From Vandiemenella viatica (taxonomy: Eukaryota > Arthropoda > Insecta > Orthoptera > Morabidae): 64,000 bases of DNA. The notes beneath the pieces were generated by a model that ran no database searches, had not been told where the DNA came from, and saw only the letters and a program-made list of their open reading frames with translations. The translations under genes and the position numbers were made by a program. Each line of letters opens with the position of its first letter. Position 1 is the stretch's first letter. The stretch spans positions 12,408,924-12,472,923 of the forward strand of contig JARYHS010008074.1 of the NCBI GenBank assembly GCA_031002005.1. The letters run 5' to 3'. Below, piece after piece: positions 48,076 to 59,754 of the stretch.

Positions 48076-48985
48076 CAGTATATGAGCTGGCTCATTAAAC
48101 CTGTTGATGTTTCTATTAGCCTATGAGCCGCCTTTTCAACAAATATTGACACAGTAAAATTCTTCTGCATTTATAATTCCCAGTTCAAACAATTGAATTG
48201 CCTACCTCTCCGCGCTACTTGTGGTCTAGGGTTCGCTTTGGAAGCTACAATCCAGGCAAAAATTTCTTGAAATGACTTTTTATACTCAATCAGTGATTCG
48301 AATTAAGCGATTCCTCTTTTTTTAATGAGCTTCTAAAAATAGGTTTATATTTTAGTTGTTGTCCCGCCACTTTCCATCAGACAATTTGTTTCAATTTGTC
48401 ATTCTCATTGTATAACCGCTTTTCAGGACACTTCCATGCTATTCAACAAATGTTCTGAAATTTTCGGTAACTCATAAAATTGCAACATCGTCAGTCAATC
48501 GTTCAAATATTTTTATTTTTTTATATTTTTAACTGTGACATTTTTTTCTTCTATCTCTAGTCACATACGTGGACTGAATAAAGTGTAAGGTAAATTATAT
48601 GCAAGTTTTCTTTTCTTTTTCAGGCACCTCTAAAGCTTTGAGGTATGTCGACAGACAGCCATTCCGCCGTCACCTTTTGAATGCGCCTTCTGGCATTCAC
48701 CTGAAGAGATTTCTACGTAGAATCTAGATCAGCTCGGGAGTCAAGCTCGAATCGTACAAAATGTCTAGCACGAATGTTCCTTCAGTTCTCTGATATAACA
48801 TAATAAAGCCAGCCAGTACTAACGTTTTTTAGGTCTTTGGTGTACCATATTTAATTTCCTTATACACGTTAATACACAGAGAAATTCCTATTTACAGTAA
48901 TCAACGATTCATTACATTCTGGTAACTCGTGAACCCATTATGATTTTTTTAAACTTGACCTATATCCCTCTTATTATCGGTGATA
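48076..48985. other. No recognisable feature
   Basis: AT-rich, no gene or repeat recognised. Confidence 0.4.
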
Positions 48986-48987
48986 GA

Positions 48988-49220
48988 CTTTTTTCACGCA
49001 ACGGCTTTACGCCTTGTCAGCGTCATTAGAGGCGGGAAAGGACTTGTAGCGAGGAATAGGAAGGAATTCGACAATGGCGTTTTGAAGGAACTATCCCGGT
49101 ATTCAACTGCATTGTTTTCGGGAAACCGTGGAAAACCGGATTCTGGATGGGCAAACGGTGATTTGAACCCAAGTCTGGCCTCGGGAGTGTTATCGCTAAC
49201 CCACCAGGTCCGGGCAACAG
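48988..49220 (-). mobile_element. tRNA-derived SINE
   Basis: A reverse-oriented copy of the family at 43859-44097. It starts from a short T-run and body words (ggcgggaaaggacttgtagc, gaaggaattcgacaatgg), then the complement of the B box (GATTTGAACCC, about 49160-49170), then the A-box region (cgctaacccaccaggtccgg). Confidence 0.75.
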
Positions 49221-51889
49221 TTCCACTAGTAATGTATCAGCTATTATTCCGCTAATCCTAGTGCAGTTTTAAAACCATTTGTTCTGTTTTTGCATGCCGA
49301 CTTAATTTGGAAATAGCACAAGACGATTTTGAAATAACTTACAGCAAGTAAAAATGAATTACAGTATTTAGTTTGCTAAGGTACAAGTTTTCGACTATTC
49401 ACCAAACGATTTCTATGGCCAAGAGGCTCTCACCGCCTAGAAAAAATCTATTTGGTTTCAACACTATTCGCCAACTTCAAAGTAGGTTTAACTGAATTTA
49501 ATCAATTCAGAATATTTCATGCTCCAGAAAAACGTGTCGAAATTTATACGAAAAAACGAATAATAAAATGACAGCTGGTATGACTTATTGTAACAATTTA
49601 AAATATATTTAGCATCTATACTAATAAAATGTCACTGTGTCTGACACGTGGTGAGGTCATGCTGTTAGGCCATACTTTGACGTCACGCAGCCAGCCTTCG
49701 CTGCTGGATTTACAACGAACAGATATTACATATAAGAGTTTATTTAAAAACCTTTCTATTTAGTTAGACATTCACGGAAAAAAAAATAATCGTCGAAAAA
49801 CGAAAAGAACAATATGTACAGCGTTTAAATTAATATTATTAGTTGTGTTTTGTCTATTTATATTCATTGGGTGTAGAAGTTATCGATAAATTATTTAGAT
49901 ATGTGAAAAACAAGCTTTAACTATCGCGCAACAATATTAACGGAAGTTTTTATTAGATTGAAGTTTAGCCTTGATCAGAATGTCACCTGGCACGAGTAAA
50001 GGTTTTTTTAAATTTATTTATAATAATTTGTTTTCATGAGAGACAAATTGCTTTGTTCGAATGTAAGTAGTTCCACAATGATTGAGAGCAAATGCAGCCT
50101 ACATCACGATGCGGTATCACGTACGCTGTTACGGTAAGATTTATTTTTAATTTCCTTTGCTTTCACTGACGCCATATTTCAGCCACATGTAACTGGGTCA
50201 GCCATTCAAACGTTGTAATACGGATCTGGAACACGAAAAACAAAGATGTAGGAACTCGTGAAGGTTTATATCGTGATGCATGTGACTAACATGCTATACA
50301 ATGAATGCATTATTTCACATATGATTGAAGCTTCGATTTTCTAACTGCAATGTCAGCGGAGTTTCTGGTTAGGTTGAAAAGCAGCCTAAATATGGATTTG
50401 CTACAGCTTCAGGCACGAGAAATTGAAATCAGCGTTACTTTATAACAATTAAGCATCTCGGAATAATATGACTTGCCAGAACAGTTCGTTCAACCTGTCA
50501 TTTTTGACGGGCCTTGATTCCAGTCTTTATATAAATTTTTGATCTTTGTAAATTGTCAATGAATTCTTTATTTTCTTGTAGCATAATAACTGAACGCCTT
50601 GGCTCAAAATTTTTCACTGTGCTAAGAGATAGTGGAAGGTACTACTTCGTACGTTTAATTCCATTACGCAGCAGTACTTTTTAGTCCGAACATAAGTTTC
50701 AACGGCTTCTCATTTCCTACTCGATTCGTTTTCTATTGCGCTTTGTTCCAGGACGGTTTTGGCATGAAGACAAGCGTTGTGTGCCATATAGAATGTTATA
50801 AATTTAGGTTTAAACCATTCGGGCAGGATGAATGCGGTGTTACTGACCCCGTGGCAAATTTACACTTTTCACTGCAACAGATGCAGCATTTCAGAATATT
50901 GCAACGTGACTGAATGTTTCCTATAATCCATAAAGAAAATCTGCTTGTCTTGCAACATAGAAACGGTCACCTACGCAATAAGGAAATAGAATGGCTAGTA
51001 GAGGAACATATCCGACAACATACACTTGGAGATGTCATAAGCTATATATTACAGCAGTCTTATTGTCAAGTTTGTTAGTTGACAGCATACTAGAATATGT
51101 CCGTCAATGTCTCAGTTCTGCTTGCATTAGTGTAACTTTTGTACATGGAGTATTCATGAAGTCCTGAAAGAACAGATATTAAACTGAAGTATTTTGGAAT
51201 GTGCTTCTAGAGATCAGTAAGAGACACTCTGGCAGAAGGACTTTAAACATGCATTTGGAACTTCTGAATGCAACAGTTTCGCGCGGCTATAATAAGCCAT
51301 AAAACTAGTCGTAGGCTATCCTCCCATATTGTAAAACCCAAGTGAAAACAAAATTAGCCAACTCTCACATGTGTTTACATGGCATGGTCAAACTCAACCG
51401 ACCACTGACTGGAAACGATGTTGTTGGAATTTTCTAGGTCGACAGTACGCCATGTCACCGTACCAAATCGTTAGTTTTAGGAACATTCTGCACAATTCTA
51501 GCGAATGATTTGGATACCTCGATTACCAAACACAAAACCAATCTGACATAGCTGGAACTTCACAGAAAGGTCAGGACCCGCGCAGCTTCGTCCACCAGCA
51601 ACCCTTGTAATCAGGGACGGCTGAAGAGGAAGCAAGGCTGAATATTTCTTCATAGACCTTCCGACGACTTGTTAAGTCAATGACACGTCGTATTGTAGCT
51701 TTCGCAGCAGGCATCCCATGACTTTTGGCACTTCAGTGTAGGGTGAACATTGGTCAGGAAAGGGGGCGTCCGCGTTCAGCAAAAGTCAGTACAGTGTTAA
51801 AAATTCATTATAAGTGACATATCAGTGTCGCGAAGTATACAGGAATATTTCCGTAAATTTAAGTGGCACAAGTGCGTAGTTTGGGGACT
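49221..51889. other. No recognisable gene
   Basis: AT-rich spacer. ATCTATACTAATAAAATG at about 49613 resembles a Helitron 5' end, but no partner end was found. Nothing else was recognised. Confidence 0.35.
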
Positions 51890-52145
51890 TTATTTTTTTT
51901 TTTTTTTTTTTTTTGCTTATGGCTTTACGCCTCGTTAATGTCGAGTTCATTAGAGGTGGGATGGGACTGGGGACAAGGAACGGGAAGGAATTCGGCCATA
52001 GCCTTTTGATGGAAGCATCGCGGCATTCGCCTGGAGTGATTTGGGGAAACTATGGTAAACACAAATTGGATACCCGGTCGGGGATTCAAACAGGCGCCCT
52101 CCCACTGCGACGCCTGAGAGCTAACCGCTCGGTTCGGGACTTGCA
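51890..52145 (-). mobile_element. tRNA-derived SINE, complete, with long A-tail
   Basis: A T-run of more than 20 at 51892-51914 is the A-tail on the minus strand. It is followed by the body (cgggaaggaattcggccata, tcgcctggagtgatttgggg), the complement of the B box GGGATTCAAAC at 52081-52091, and the A-box region at about 52117-52136. It lies about 430 bp upstream of the first coding exon of the ERR-repeat gene. Confidence 0.8.
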
Positions 52146-52571
52146 CGTTATTTCCTATTATCGGAGTTAAAGTTACATCGTCCGTCGCGACCCGTTCCAA
52201 CTTCGTGTTTGCAAACTGCAAATTTGGTGAATAATCTGATATTACGCATGATAAAAGCGGTTAATTAGTAAGGTTGTGTTGGAGACTGTTTATTGAGGAA
52301 GAAATTTTATTAAATTAAAAGTGCGAACTAACTTTTGAAACATTTTAGCATCGTCTTATTCATATCTGCAATCTGGAAGTGACGAACTATTTCATGAACA
52401 TAGTAACAGATCCACGCAAGTCAAGTTAAAACAGCACCTCCGTTAGCAGAACTGTAGCAAGTCGTTTTTCTGCAAACTGCAGGAGAGTAGGGGTAGAGTG
52501 TTTGTTTCGTGTTGCAGGGGTCGGACATGGATGTTGTGTTGTCTGTAATATGTACCATATGTGTGTGCAGG

Positions 52572-52705
52572 ATGCGTGTGGAAGCTGCCTCGACGGCCGT
52601 GGTGGCTGCGCTCTTGTGCTGCGCCGCGTGGCTGCCCCCCGCCGCCGCCCGCGACGCCGCCGCCCCCGCGTGGAGGCGGGACAGACCCCGCCACCAGCAA
52701 GACCA
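52572..52705 (+). CDS. ERR-repeat membrane protein gene, coding exon 1 (signal peptide)
   Basis: This exon has 134 coding nt. ATG 52572 lies one base after a possible acceptor (gtgtgtgcag), so a non-coding 5' exon probably lies upstream. The first 27 residues, MRVEAASTAVVAALLCCAAW-LPPAAAR, form a textbook signal peptide with a likely cut after PPAAA. The mature start is RDAAAPAWRRDRPRHQQD. The exon ends in CA before GTGAGT (phase 2), and the G at 55591 completes a Gln codon. It is extremely GC-rich. Its intron contains the Penelope element. Confidence 0.85.
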
Positions 52706-52799
52706 GTGAGTAGCGCAGCCATCAGCTCAGGTCCGTTAGTCCACCAGCCTAACTCCATGTTACACACTATCTTCAAGTTAAATGATAAAATGACGCCAA

Positions 52800-52864
52800 T
52801 GCAATAGTTGCATAGTTTAATGCCGTACGCGTTTCGTCTCTCATCGAGGTATCATCAGCGACTA
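52800..52864 (-). ncRNA. Hammerhead ribozyme motif (left copy)
   Basis: The minus strand reads GTCG-CTGATGA (52858-52852), a weak stem II (CCTC-GATGA-GAG) and CGAAAC (52836-52831). The core CTGATGA/GAAA is intact but stem II is reduced to 3 bp. It is in the sense orientation of the Penelope element, as reported for that group's terminal ribozymes. Confidence 0.6.
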
Positions 52865-52989
52865 ATCTATTTTAAAATTTTACGTTGAGTTTACAAACTT
52901 ATTACATGATCATGATTAATTGACTTTCGGGTTTTGCCGCGTTGTTTATTTCATTACCTAAGCTTTCGGCTGGTATCCTCCAGCCTTCG

Positions 52990-53850
52990 TCAGAGATACT
53001 GTTTATGTTGACATAGCAACGAGCGCCAAGCATCGCAGAGTAAAGGGCCGCTATCTTCATTGATGTTGTTGGTGTTTTTTAAAATTTCTGCTGCCTCTTT
53101 CACGCGTCGGGGCCACCACTGGTCTTCTCTCCACAGTAGCCTCGTTTCTTGAAATTTTACTTCATGCCCGGTATTAATAGCATGGCGGACTACGGCGGAT
53201 TTGTCGCTGTTGTTATATTTGTAGTGGCGGATATGTTCTTTAAGTCTCTCCGCCACAGTGCGACCTGTCTCGCCGATTTAAACACTGCCACAACTGCAGG
53301 GGATTTCGTAAACACCCATAAGCTGGTGTGGGTGTAATTTGTCTTTTACCTTTGTCAGTGACTGACCAAGTTTGCAGTTAGCCTTATATACTATTCGGCT
53401 TTAACAATTTCCCAATCCGGTCTGTGGTACCCTGTATGTATGGGAGACAGGCGAATTTTGTTGGCACATTAATATCATGGGATAAGTTGACGTCTCCCAT
53501 AGGTTTTTTTGGGTCTTAAAACCCTCCTGATCTCAGATTCACTATAGCCGTTGGCTTGGAATATTTTTATAAGTGTCTCCATTTCTTCATTCAGACTTTC
53601 CGAGTCACATACTGTCTTAGCTCTTAAGTTGAGTGATGTCAATACGCCTCTCTTCGTTGCCGGATGATGGTGCGACATGGCACCTATTAGTGTGTGTCGC
53701 CTTGCGATACACAGTGTGACCCAAACTTCCATCGCCTCGCTTGTGAACAACGAGAAATGGCAGTTGTCCATTTTCTTCCACAACCATAGTGAACTGAATT
53801 CTTGGGTGGGCACTAATAATGAAAAAGATGGCCGTGGAAGTCTGAGGAAT
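52990..53850 (-). pseudogene. Penelope reverse transcriptase C-terminus and GIY-YIG endonuclease
   Basis: The reverse transcriptase piece reads HPRIQFTMVVEENGQLPFL, then GDGSLGHTVYRKATHT and HHHPATKRGVLTSLNLRA in a shifted frame, and NGYSESEIRRVL. The endonuclease piece has SCGSV-stop-IGETGRTVAERLKEH, with TAA (53278-53280) in place of the second Tyr of the GIY-YIG motif, then HAINTGHEVKF. Frameshift and stop show it is inactive. The N-terminal and central RT motifs are missing (5' truncation). Confidence 0.85.
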
Positions 53851-54147
53851 CATTTATTACATGATGTTTAACATAATTCTAAATTGAAACATTTACCGAT
53901 TATTTACGTTAATGGTTTCCAGGTCTGTGACCACACATCTCTGCTTTTTGTCCAAAGCATGTTTCCGCTAAAGCCGTTACATCCAGTATGCAGCAGCCAA
54001 GAAAAATTGCTTTAGCGGAAACATACTTCGGACAAAAAGCAGAGATGTGTGGTTACGAAACTGGAAACCATTAATGTAAATATTAAGTAGTAGATAATCA
54101 GAAAAAGTTTCAATTTAGAATTATGTTAAACATCATCTAATAAATTT
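53851..54147. repeat. Foldback, arms about 125-139 bp, 34-nt spacer
   Basis: The left arm is 53851-53974 and the right arm 54009-54147. Matching words are atgatgtttaacataattct / agaattatgttaaacatcat, cacacatctctgctttttgt / caaaaagcagagatgtgtgg and gtttccgctaaag / ctttagcggaaac. One strand could form a long, nearly perfect hairpin. It directly adjoins the 5'-truncated end of the Penelope coding region. Confidence 0.9.
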
Positions 54148-54161
54148 GTAAAAATAGATTC

Positions 54162-54215
54162 GTCGTTGATGCTGCCTCGATGAGAGGCGAAATGCTTACG
54201 GAATTAAAGCATACA
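54162..54215 (+). ncRNA. Hammerhead-like motif (right copy, opposite strand)
   Basis: The plus strand reads GTCG-TTGATGC, then a perfect stem II (GCCTC-GATGA-GAGGC) and GAAA at 54190-54193. The core has changed at two positions (TTGATGC for CTGATGA) while stem II is intact, the reverse of the left copy. The changed core makes activity unlikely. Confidence 0.5.
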
Positions 54216-54253
54216 AAAACAGTTGCATTGATGTTATTTTACCATTTAATTTA

Positions 54254-55590
54254 TTGAGAAACAGCGGAAAAATGGCCTACATCAAAACTGCAGCATATCT
54301 TGTTCTTTATAGTTAATAAATGACTGCAAAATAACAGAGTGGACAGAAATCGGTTGTAAATACATCTACTTAAGTATTTCAATGAACTGGATACCCACGC
54401 TGAAAATCATTTGTATCCATGTACTAGAACAAACAGAATATCCATCTAGTGCACAGTAGAAGGGCCACTTGATTTCACAGTTTTACTTTGATTTTTTTTT
54501 TTTTTTTTTTTTTTTTTGATACACTCGAGAAATCTTGGGGATAATGAGTGGATATGTTGCTTCAAGCCCTTTGTCTTTCCTAATAGGCTTGTTCAATAAT
54601 TTCTTAAAAATTCCTAAGTAGTAATTTTTTTGTAGTGTCATTAGATAATTTGTAAAAAAAAAAATTGATCGGTACTTCAGCCGTTCAAATCACATATAGT
54701 ATTATGAAAAGATGACTGAGAAGTGATGTGTACCATGAAACAACAGTTCTCATCAGTGACGATTTTTATACTGCACATACATAAACTCAACACTTTTAGA
54801 TTACAGAATAGAATGCTTTGAGATAAACTCCATTCTCAGTCGACTTGGTTCCCAGGTATTCAGATCACTGATGCAGACCTTCCTTCAAATCTTTCACCTT
54901 TTTTCAGCGTACCCCCATAGAAAAATAAAGTTTTCACAAACACATAGTGTATAGACTCACCGATAGTTAATTACTGTAGAATATTTCACTACAATAATTG
55001 TGTATTAAGCGTTCCTTAATCGTAGAGACTTAAATAAAATATGTGAAATAATGAAGAAATTGAAAAGTTGAATGTGGGCTAGCTGGAATGAATGCAGGAA
55101 AGGTATAAAAAAATCTGATAAATATTCACTCTTTACTTGCTACATGATAGGGAAAACGATAATTACTCATGAATATTAATTCTGCTGGATCACAGTGAGG
55201 TTACTAGAAAGAATATTTCATTGTGGCCTATCCATTCATTATTACCTTGTATTTGTAGTATTATTATCACCGTCATATTTCTGTAACTTAACCAAAGTAC
55301 CAACGTGTCTTGTAACTCATAATTTACCATACTTTTCGTAAAATACTTTATTTCCTACCATTTTCACAAAAAAAAGCAGCAAAGAATTATCTACTAGTGC
55401 GACTCAGCAGTAGTTAATCAGTAAACTGCAATGATTTGAGGCAATGGTTCATATTAATTAGAAGGGGTAGATAATCATATTCCATATCTCGGGCAAAGAA
55501 ACGTCACTTCATCAAACTCTCTGATACAGTGAACGCTCCCATTCTAATCGTTAAACATTTGCACGAAGCTGCATTGACGTCACGTTGCAG
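54254..55590. other. Rest of intron 1 of the ERR-repeat gene
   Basis: AT-rich, with a T-run of about 30 at 54491-54519. It ends at the acceptor cgttgcag before 55591. No other feature was recognised. Confidence 0.6.
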
Positions 55591-58500
55591 GTTCCCCTCC
55601 GACCCGCCGCCCGGGAGACTCTGCAACTCGTGTCGAGTGCAGCGCAGCCTGACGAGCGCGGAGATGGACTACGACAGCGGCACCTACGTCGGCAACAACA
55701 GCATGTGCCTCAAGCTGATGGAGCGCGACGCCGCAGCCTCGCACACGAAGATGCAGGACCCTTCACACGGACTGTTTCCTAAACCAACTGACGGCCCTTC
55801 CTCTGTGATGACTTCTACTCTAAGATCTAGATCTGCTGGAGTACAAGAGAAGAGAACTCTTCGGGAAAATCGCTCATCGTTATACTCCTCAAGAGTTTCT
55901 CCTGGTGAACGAAGAACTAAATTGGAAACTCTTACGCGATCATCTTTTCAGTTTGGTACAAGAAAGGCAGAAAGAATGACTGGGACAAATGAACAATTAG
56001 AATCTCGAATAGAAAGTTCGTTTGGTCCCAGGAGTAGAACGCAGCGGCAGGAATCTGGACAACGGATGATGAGTCGTAGATCTGAAGGACAGTTGGGCCG
56101 AAGGATTGAAACTTTCTACAGAAAGTCAAGGATTGGTGACAACCGACTTTATACAAGCAGAAATGGTAGGAGAGATATAGTATCTGCTCCAGTAATAATT
56201 ACGCAGTCCTCTACAGAACGAGGCTTTGAGATTCCATCAAAATCTTTCTCAGTGCTTAGTTCTGACGCAATTTCTAGAGTTCCTCAAAGTTTGCCTGCAC
56301 GAAGATCATTTGCCAGACAGACATTTACAGGAAGAAACCGTAATTACCGTAATACATTCTCTAATAAAATACACCCCGAAAGAAGAACAGAACGTTCTCG
56401 CACTACTTCCCGAAACGTGCAAGAAAAGAGGTCATTAATAAGAGACTCATCTAAGGAGCGAAGACTTGAGCAACTGGAAAAATTCTCGCTTAGTGGTTCT
56501 AACAGTTTAAAAACCATGACATTACTGTCCACAGAGCGACGCTCAGATCTGCCAGACGAACGACGTTTGTTGGCTACTTCTCGAATATCAATGACAACAT
56601 TTCCATCTTCTGAAATATCTAGAAGGCAAGCATACCAACGATCACTACCTACGGACACTTTAAGAAAATACTCTGGTAAATCACGAGAAATGGTATATAG
56701 ACCAAAAGAGAGGTTTTTATTTACTGAATCACGGTCAGTCAAAATGACTGATAATGCAGCCAGAAACTCACGTGAATCTTCCACTAGGAAATCTGTTACA
56801 GAACAATTAACCGCTAACAGACGTGCAGCATACCGAGACTTTGAGGTCTTAACAAGAACTGTACGAAGTGCTTCCAGAAGGCAATCGATGTCAAATTCTG
56901 ATTCTGCTGAAGATATACCAAATGAAAGGAATGAAGCACTGTCTTATACTCAACGTGAAAGAAGATATTTGTCCTCTTCAAATTCCCGCCGAGGTTCTAG
57001 GAAAACATCATCGCCGTTAAAGACTATTTCTGCTCAACGACGTAAATCAGATACTAGTAAAGGGTCAGAGTCGCCATTGCGAATTACATTGGAAAGAAGG
57101 TCTTCTGCTGAACCATCATCGAGTGAAAGATTGTTTGGGCGCGCTGATAGAACTGAATATGCTTCGATGTCAAGACTAAGATACGATGTTTCAAGGAGAT
57201 TGTCGCTGCCTAATCATGCGAATTTGGAGAGACGTGAAACTGGAGTCACTAATAACAAAAGATCACGAGGGTTAACTTCCAGTGAGCGGAGATTAAAAGC
57301 CGAATCCAGATTCTTAAGAGATGTTTCAGGAATATATTCGACAAGAAGAATATCGTTAACGAAGCGGCAGATCAATGGTGTGGTTGAACCTTTAGCCAGA
57401 TCGTTATCAGACGCTTCTGTCTGGAAATCACCCTCACATCTCACAGATATTGAGAAAAGAGTAGACCAAGCAACTGAACGACGCTTTGAACGTGGGATTA
57501 CACTTACATCACAAAACTACGACCAAAAGGCGTCAAGAAGAACCTCGCTAGCTGAACGACGCACTATCTCCACTGAACGGCGTTCGACCTTTTCCGCAAC
57601 AGAGACGAGACGATCGCAGAGAATGACACGCTCCCCCGACAGTGGCTTTACGCGCCGGGTGATCGTTGGCTCTACAAGTCAAAAAGATTTGCTGCAAAGC
57701 CGATTTTCTACGAGCTACGTCACCTTTAATGAGATGAACGAACAGAGGCAATTTAGAAAGATGAGTGAAAGAACTGAAAGACAGCTTCAGGAGAAGTCTC
57801 CATCTGACGGACGAAGAGTTATACATTCTGCTGACAGACGTATGTTTTATGAGACTGAAAAGCGGTATGTTGATCAATCTAGAACTTATGCTGGAAGACA
57901 ACTCGAACCTAATACCAACAGGAAATTTATGTACCGTAATAGTCGTAGGATGATGTACAGCCGTTTCACTACGGAAAGATTGCTTGACCGATCTACGGAT
58001 CGGCGTCTTCAAAGTAACGATTTTAGACGGCGTTTCGTGACAAGCTTTCCGATTACTAATCGTCTTGCGAAAAATTCACCGGATTCGACTACTGAAAGAC
58101 GTTTCGACAGGTCCTCATCGCCTGCACGACGTGTGAGTATCGTCAAATTTTCTGGGGTTGCTCCTGACAGGAGATCGATATCCAGCAGTTTCTTCACGAA
58201 AGAGCGTTTACTTTTAGCTACGGAAAAACAGTTATCTGAAAGGAGAACTACAAGATGGGCTCTTACTAGGAACATACATCATCAGCAAATGACCGAACGG
58301 CGTTTGGAAGGCATTAAATTGATTGTTCAAACAAACAGAAAAGTTCGGTCACAAGCAAGATACGGAGAAAGAGATTATTCATCAACAATACTGTATCGAA
58401 CAGAGTCGACATACCGAAAACCAGATGCACCCTCATTTGTCGATGAGAAAATGCGGATGATCGCTGTTCCTCCCTCCAGAATGGCCAGACAGTCTCTTGA

Positions 58501-59611
58501 ACTGACGTCTACTCGCCGGCTCTCGGATATATCTGCGGGAAGCAGTGCTGCATCATCAACGAGATCTTCACGGAGAAGAAAAGAAAGGCACAGTTTTGAG
58601 AGGCGATCACTTAACGCTGAAACACAGATCCATCGGTTTGCATCATCTGCCGAACAACGTCTAAATCGTTATTCAGTGGTCAGAAGTGAAGTAGCAGCAC
58701 TTAACGAGAGACGAAGGAGTGTCACTTACCGAGCCTCGTCGCGAACGCATGCTCGTGTATCGCCAGTGCCTTCTGCTGAAGCTTCCTTAAAAGAAAGACG
58801 AAATGCATTCGACACGACATCTCCTGCGGTTACATTGAGAAGTATGGAAATTCAACATCTACGCGACATGCCTGGCAGAACAAAATACCATAATCAGCGA
58901 CGAGTGAAGGCAACAACTGATCGTTCATCGAGACTTTCTCAACGACGCGTTGGACTTATTAATGGATTGTTCCGTTCTTCTGTCGACCGTAGATCCACGG
59001 ATAGCTTAATGCTTACTGTAGCAGTAGTTGATAAACGTTCTAGAAAGCAGCCATCATCACTTTCCCTAGAGTTGGCAATTCCAGCTCAACGACGGTCCAC
59101 CAGCAGCTTGCAGCTTACCGATATAAGGAAATTGTCGATGGATCCGAGGGACAGAAAATCTGCTATGGAGACGACTGCTTATAGACGTTTGGCTGGGATG
59201 AAGACTTCACGGTCAAGAACAGAGACCTTTATGGAAACACATGGACGTTCCTCTTCGATCAGACTTGCAAGTGTAACACGGTCTAGTGTTGACAACGACA
59301 GAAGGATCGGTATCCGATCCTTGGGGATCCTCAACAGTTTACTGCAAACGGATCACAGGTCGGCGCATGAGATGCTCGTCGACAATCAAGAGCGACTGCA
59401 GCATTCTTATATTACTGTCTCTCCCACTGGACTCAGCAGCGTACTACCATCTGCGATATTCGCGTCCTCCTTGGCAACTGCAGAGGAAGCCAAACTGACG
59501 TCCCTGAAGATGTCGGAACGTCTCGGCGTTGGTTGGTCCTTGGTGCTGGCCGTCCTGGTTGGTGTACTATTTCTTCGTATAGGTGACGTCGCGGTCGGAT
59601 CAAGTGTCAAG
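55591..59611 (+). CDS. ERR-repeat membrane protein gene, giant coding exon 2
   Basis: Not recognised. One uninterrupted 4021-nt exon gives residues 46-1385 of a 1425-residue protein. It opens with a GC-rich, cysteine-bearing segment (C56-N-S-C59; C84 in NNSMCLKLM). I then see no cysteine until C1399 in exon 3. The rest is Arg/Ser/Thr/Glu-rich: I count 18 ERR triplets, five DRR and many SRR, QRR and ARR, with at least ten R-R-x-S sequences (RRQSM, RRLSL, RRTSL, RRVSI, RRISL and others). Near the end is one hydrophobic segment, about 1358-1375 (VGWSLVLAVLVGVLFL). With a cleaved signal peptide it would be a type I membrane protein with a huge basic ectodomain. The open frame before 55591 is intronic. 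Intact coding over 1340 codons argues for selection. Confidence 0.9.
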
Positions 59612-59701
59612 GTAAGCAGTTATTGCCATACGTTCTCTTTATTTTTACATATTTAACTCTCAGTTGCTGCTAAAGTAATTTCGTTTGTACGTCTTCTACA
59701 G

Positions 59702-59754
59702 GCACTCCAGAACACGTCACAGCAGAAGAAGTCAATCTGGTGTGGATACGACGG
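59702..59754 (+). CDS. ERR-repeat membrane protein gene, exon 3
   Basis: This exon is 53 nt. The acceptor tcttctacag is followed by GCA-CTC-CAG, and it ends GAC-GG before gtaagt. It encodes ALQNTSQQKKSIWCGYD plus a split Gly. Phase 0 in and phase 2 out match both neighbours. It follows the transmembrane segment; QQKK is a weak stop-transfer signal, so this would be the cytoplasmic tail if the topology is type I. N1389-T-S is an unused glycosylation sequon in that case. Confidence 0.85.

Larger units (their letters stand above)
52776..54253 (-). mobile_element. Penelope-like element flanked by inverted ribozyme-bearing repeats
   Basis: The coding part (53850-52990) is Penelope reverse transcriptase end plus GIY-YIG endonuclease, on the minus strand. 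The segment 52776-52858 and the reverse complement of 54168-54253 match closely (taaatgataaaatgac.. against taaatggtaaaataac..; ctctcatcgagg shared) and each contains a hammerhead-like core. A foldback (53851-54147) sits between the RT and the right-hand repeat. The whole lies in intron 1 of the ERR-repeat gene, 70 bp after the donor. Confidence 0.8.

Noticed and set aside
49613..51600. Second Helitron starting at ATCTATACTAATAAAATG
   Set aside because: No CTRR end with a hairpin could be paired with it; a 5' look-alike alone is not enough.
55529..55590. ATG at 55529 as the start of the long open frame
   Set aside because: The frame before 55591 is on the intron side of a good acceptor (cgttgcag), and phase-matched splicing to a signal-peptide exon explains the start better.
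56344..58275. Antisense open frames inside the giant exon (56344-56784, 57214-57444, 57548-58012, 58009-58275)
   Set aside because: They mirror the Arg/Ser-rich codons of the plus strand, have no motifs, and lie within an intact 1340-codon frame.
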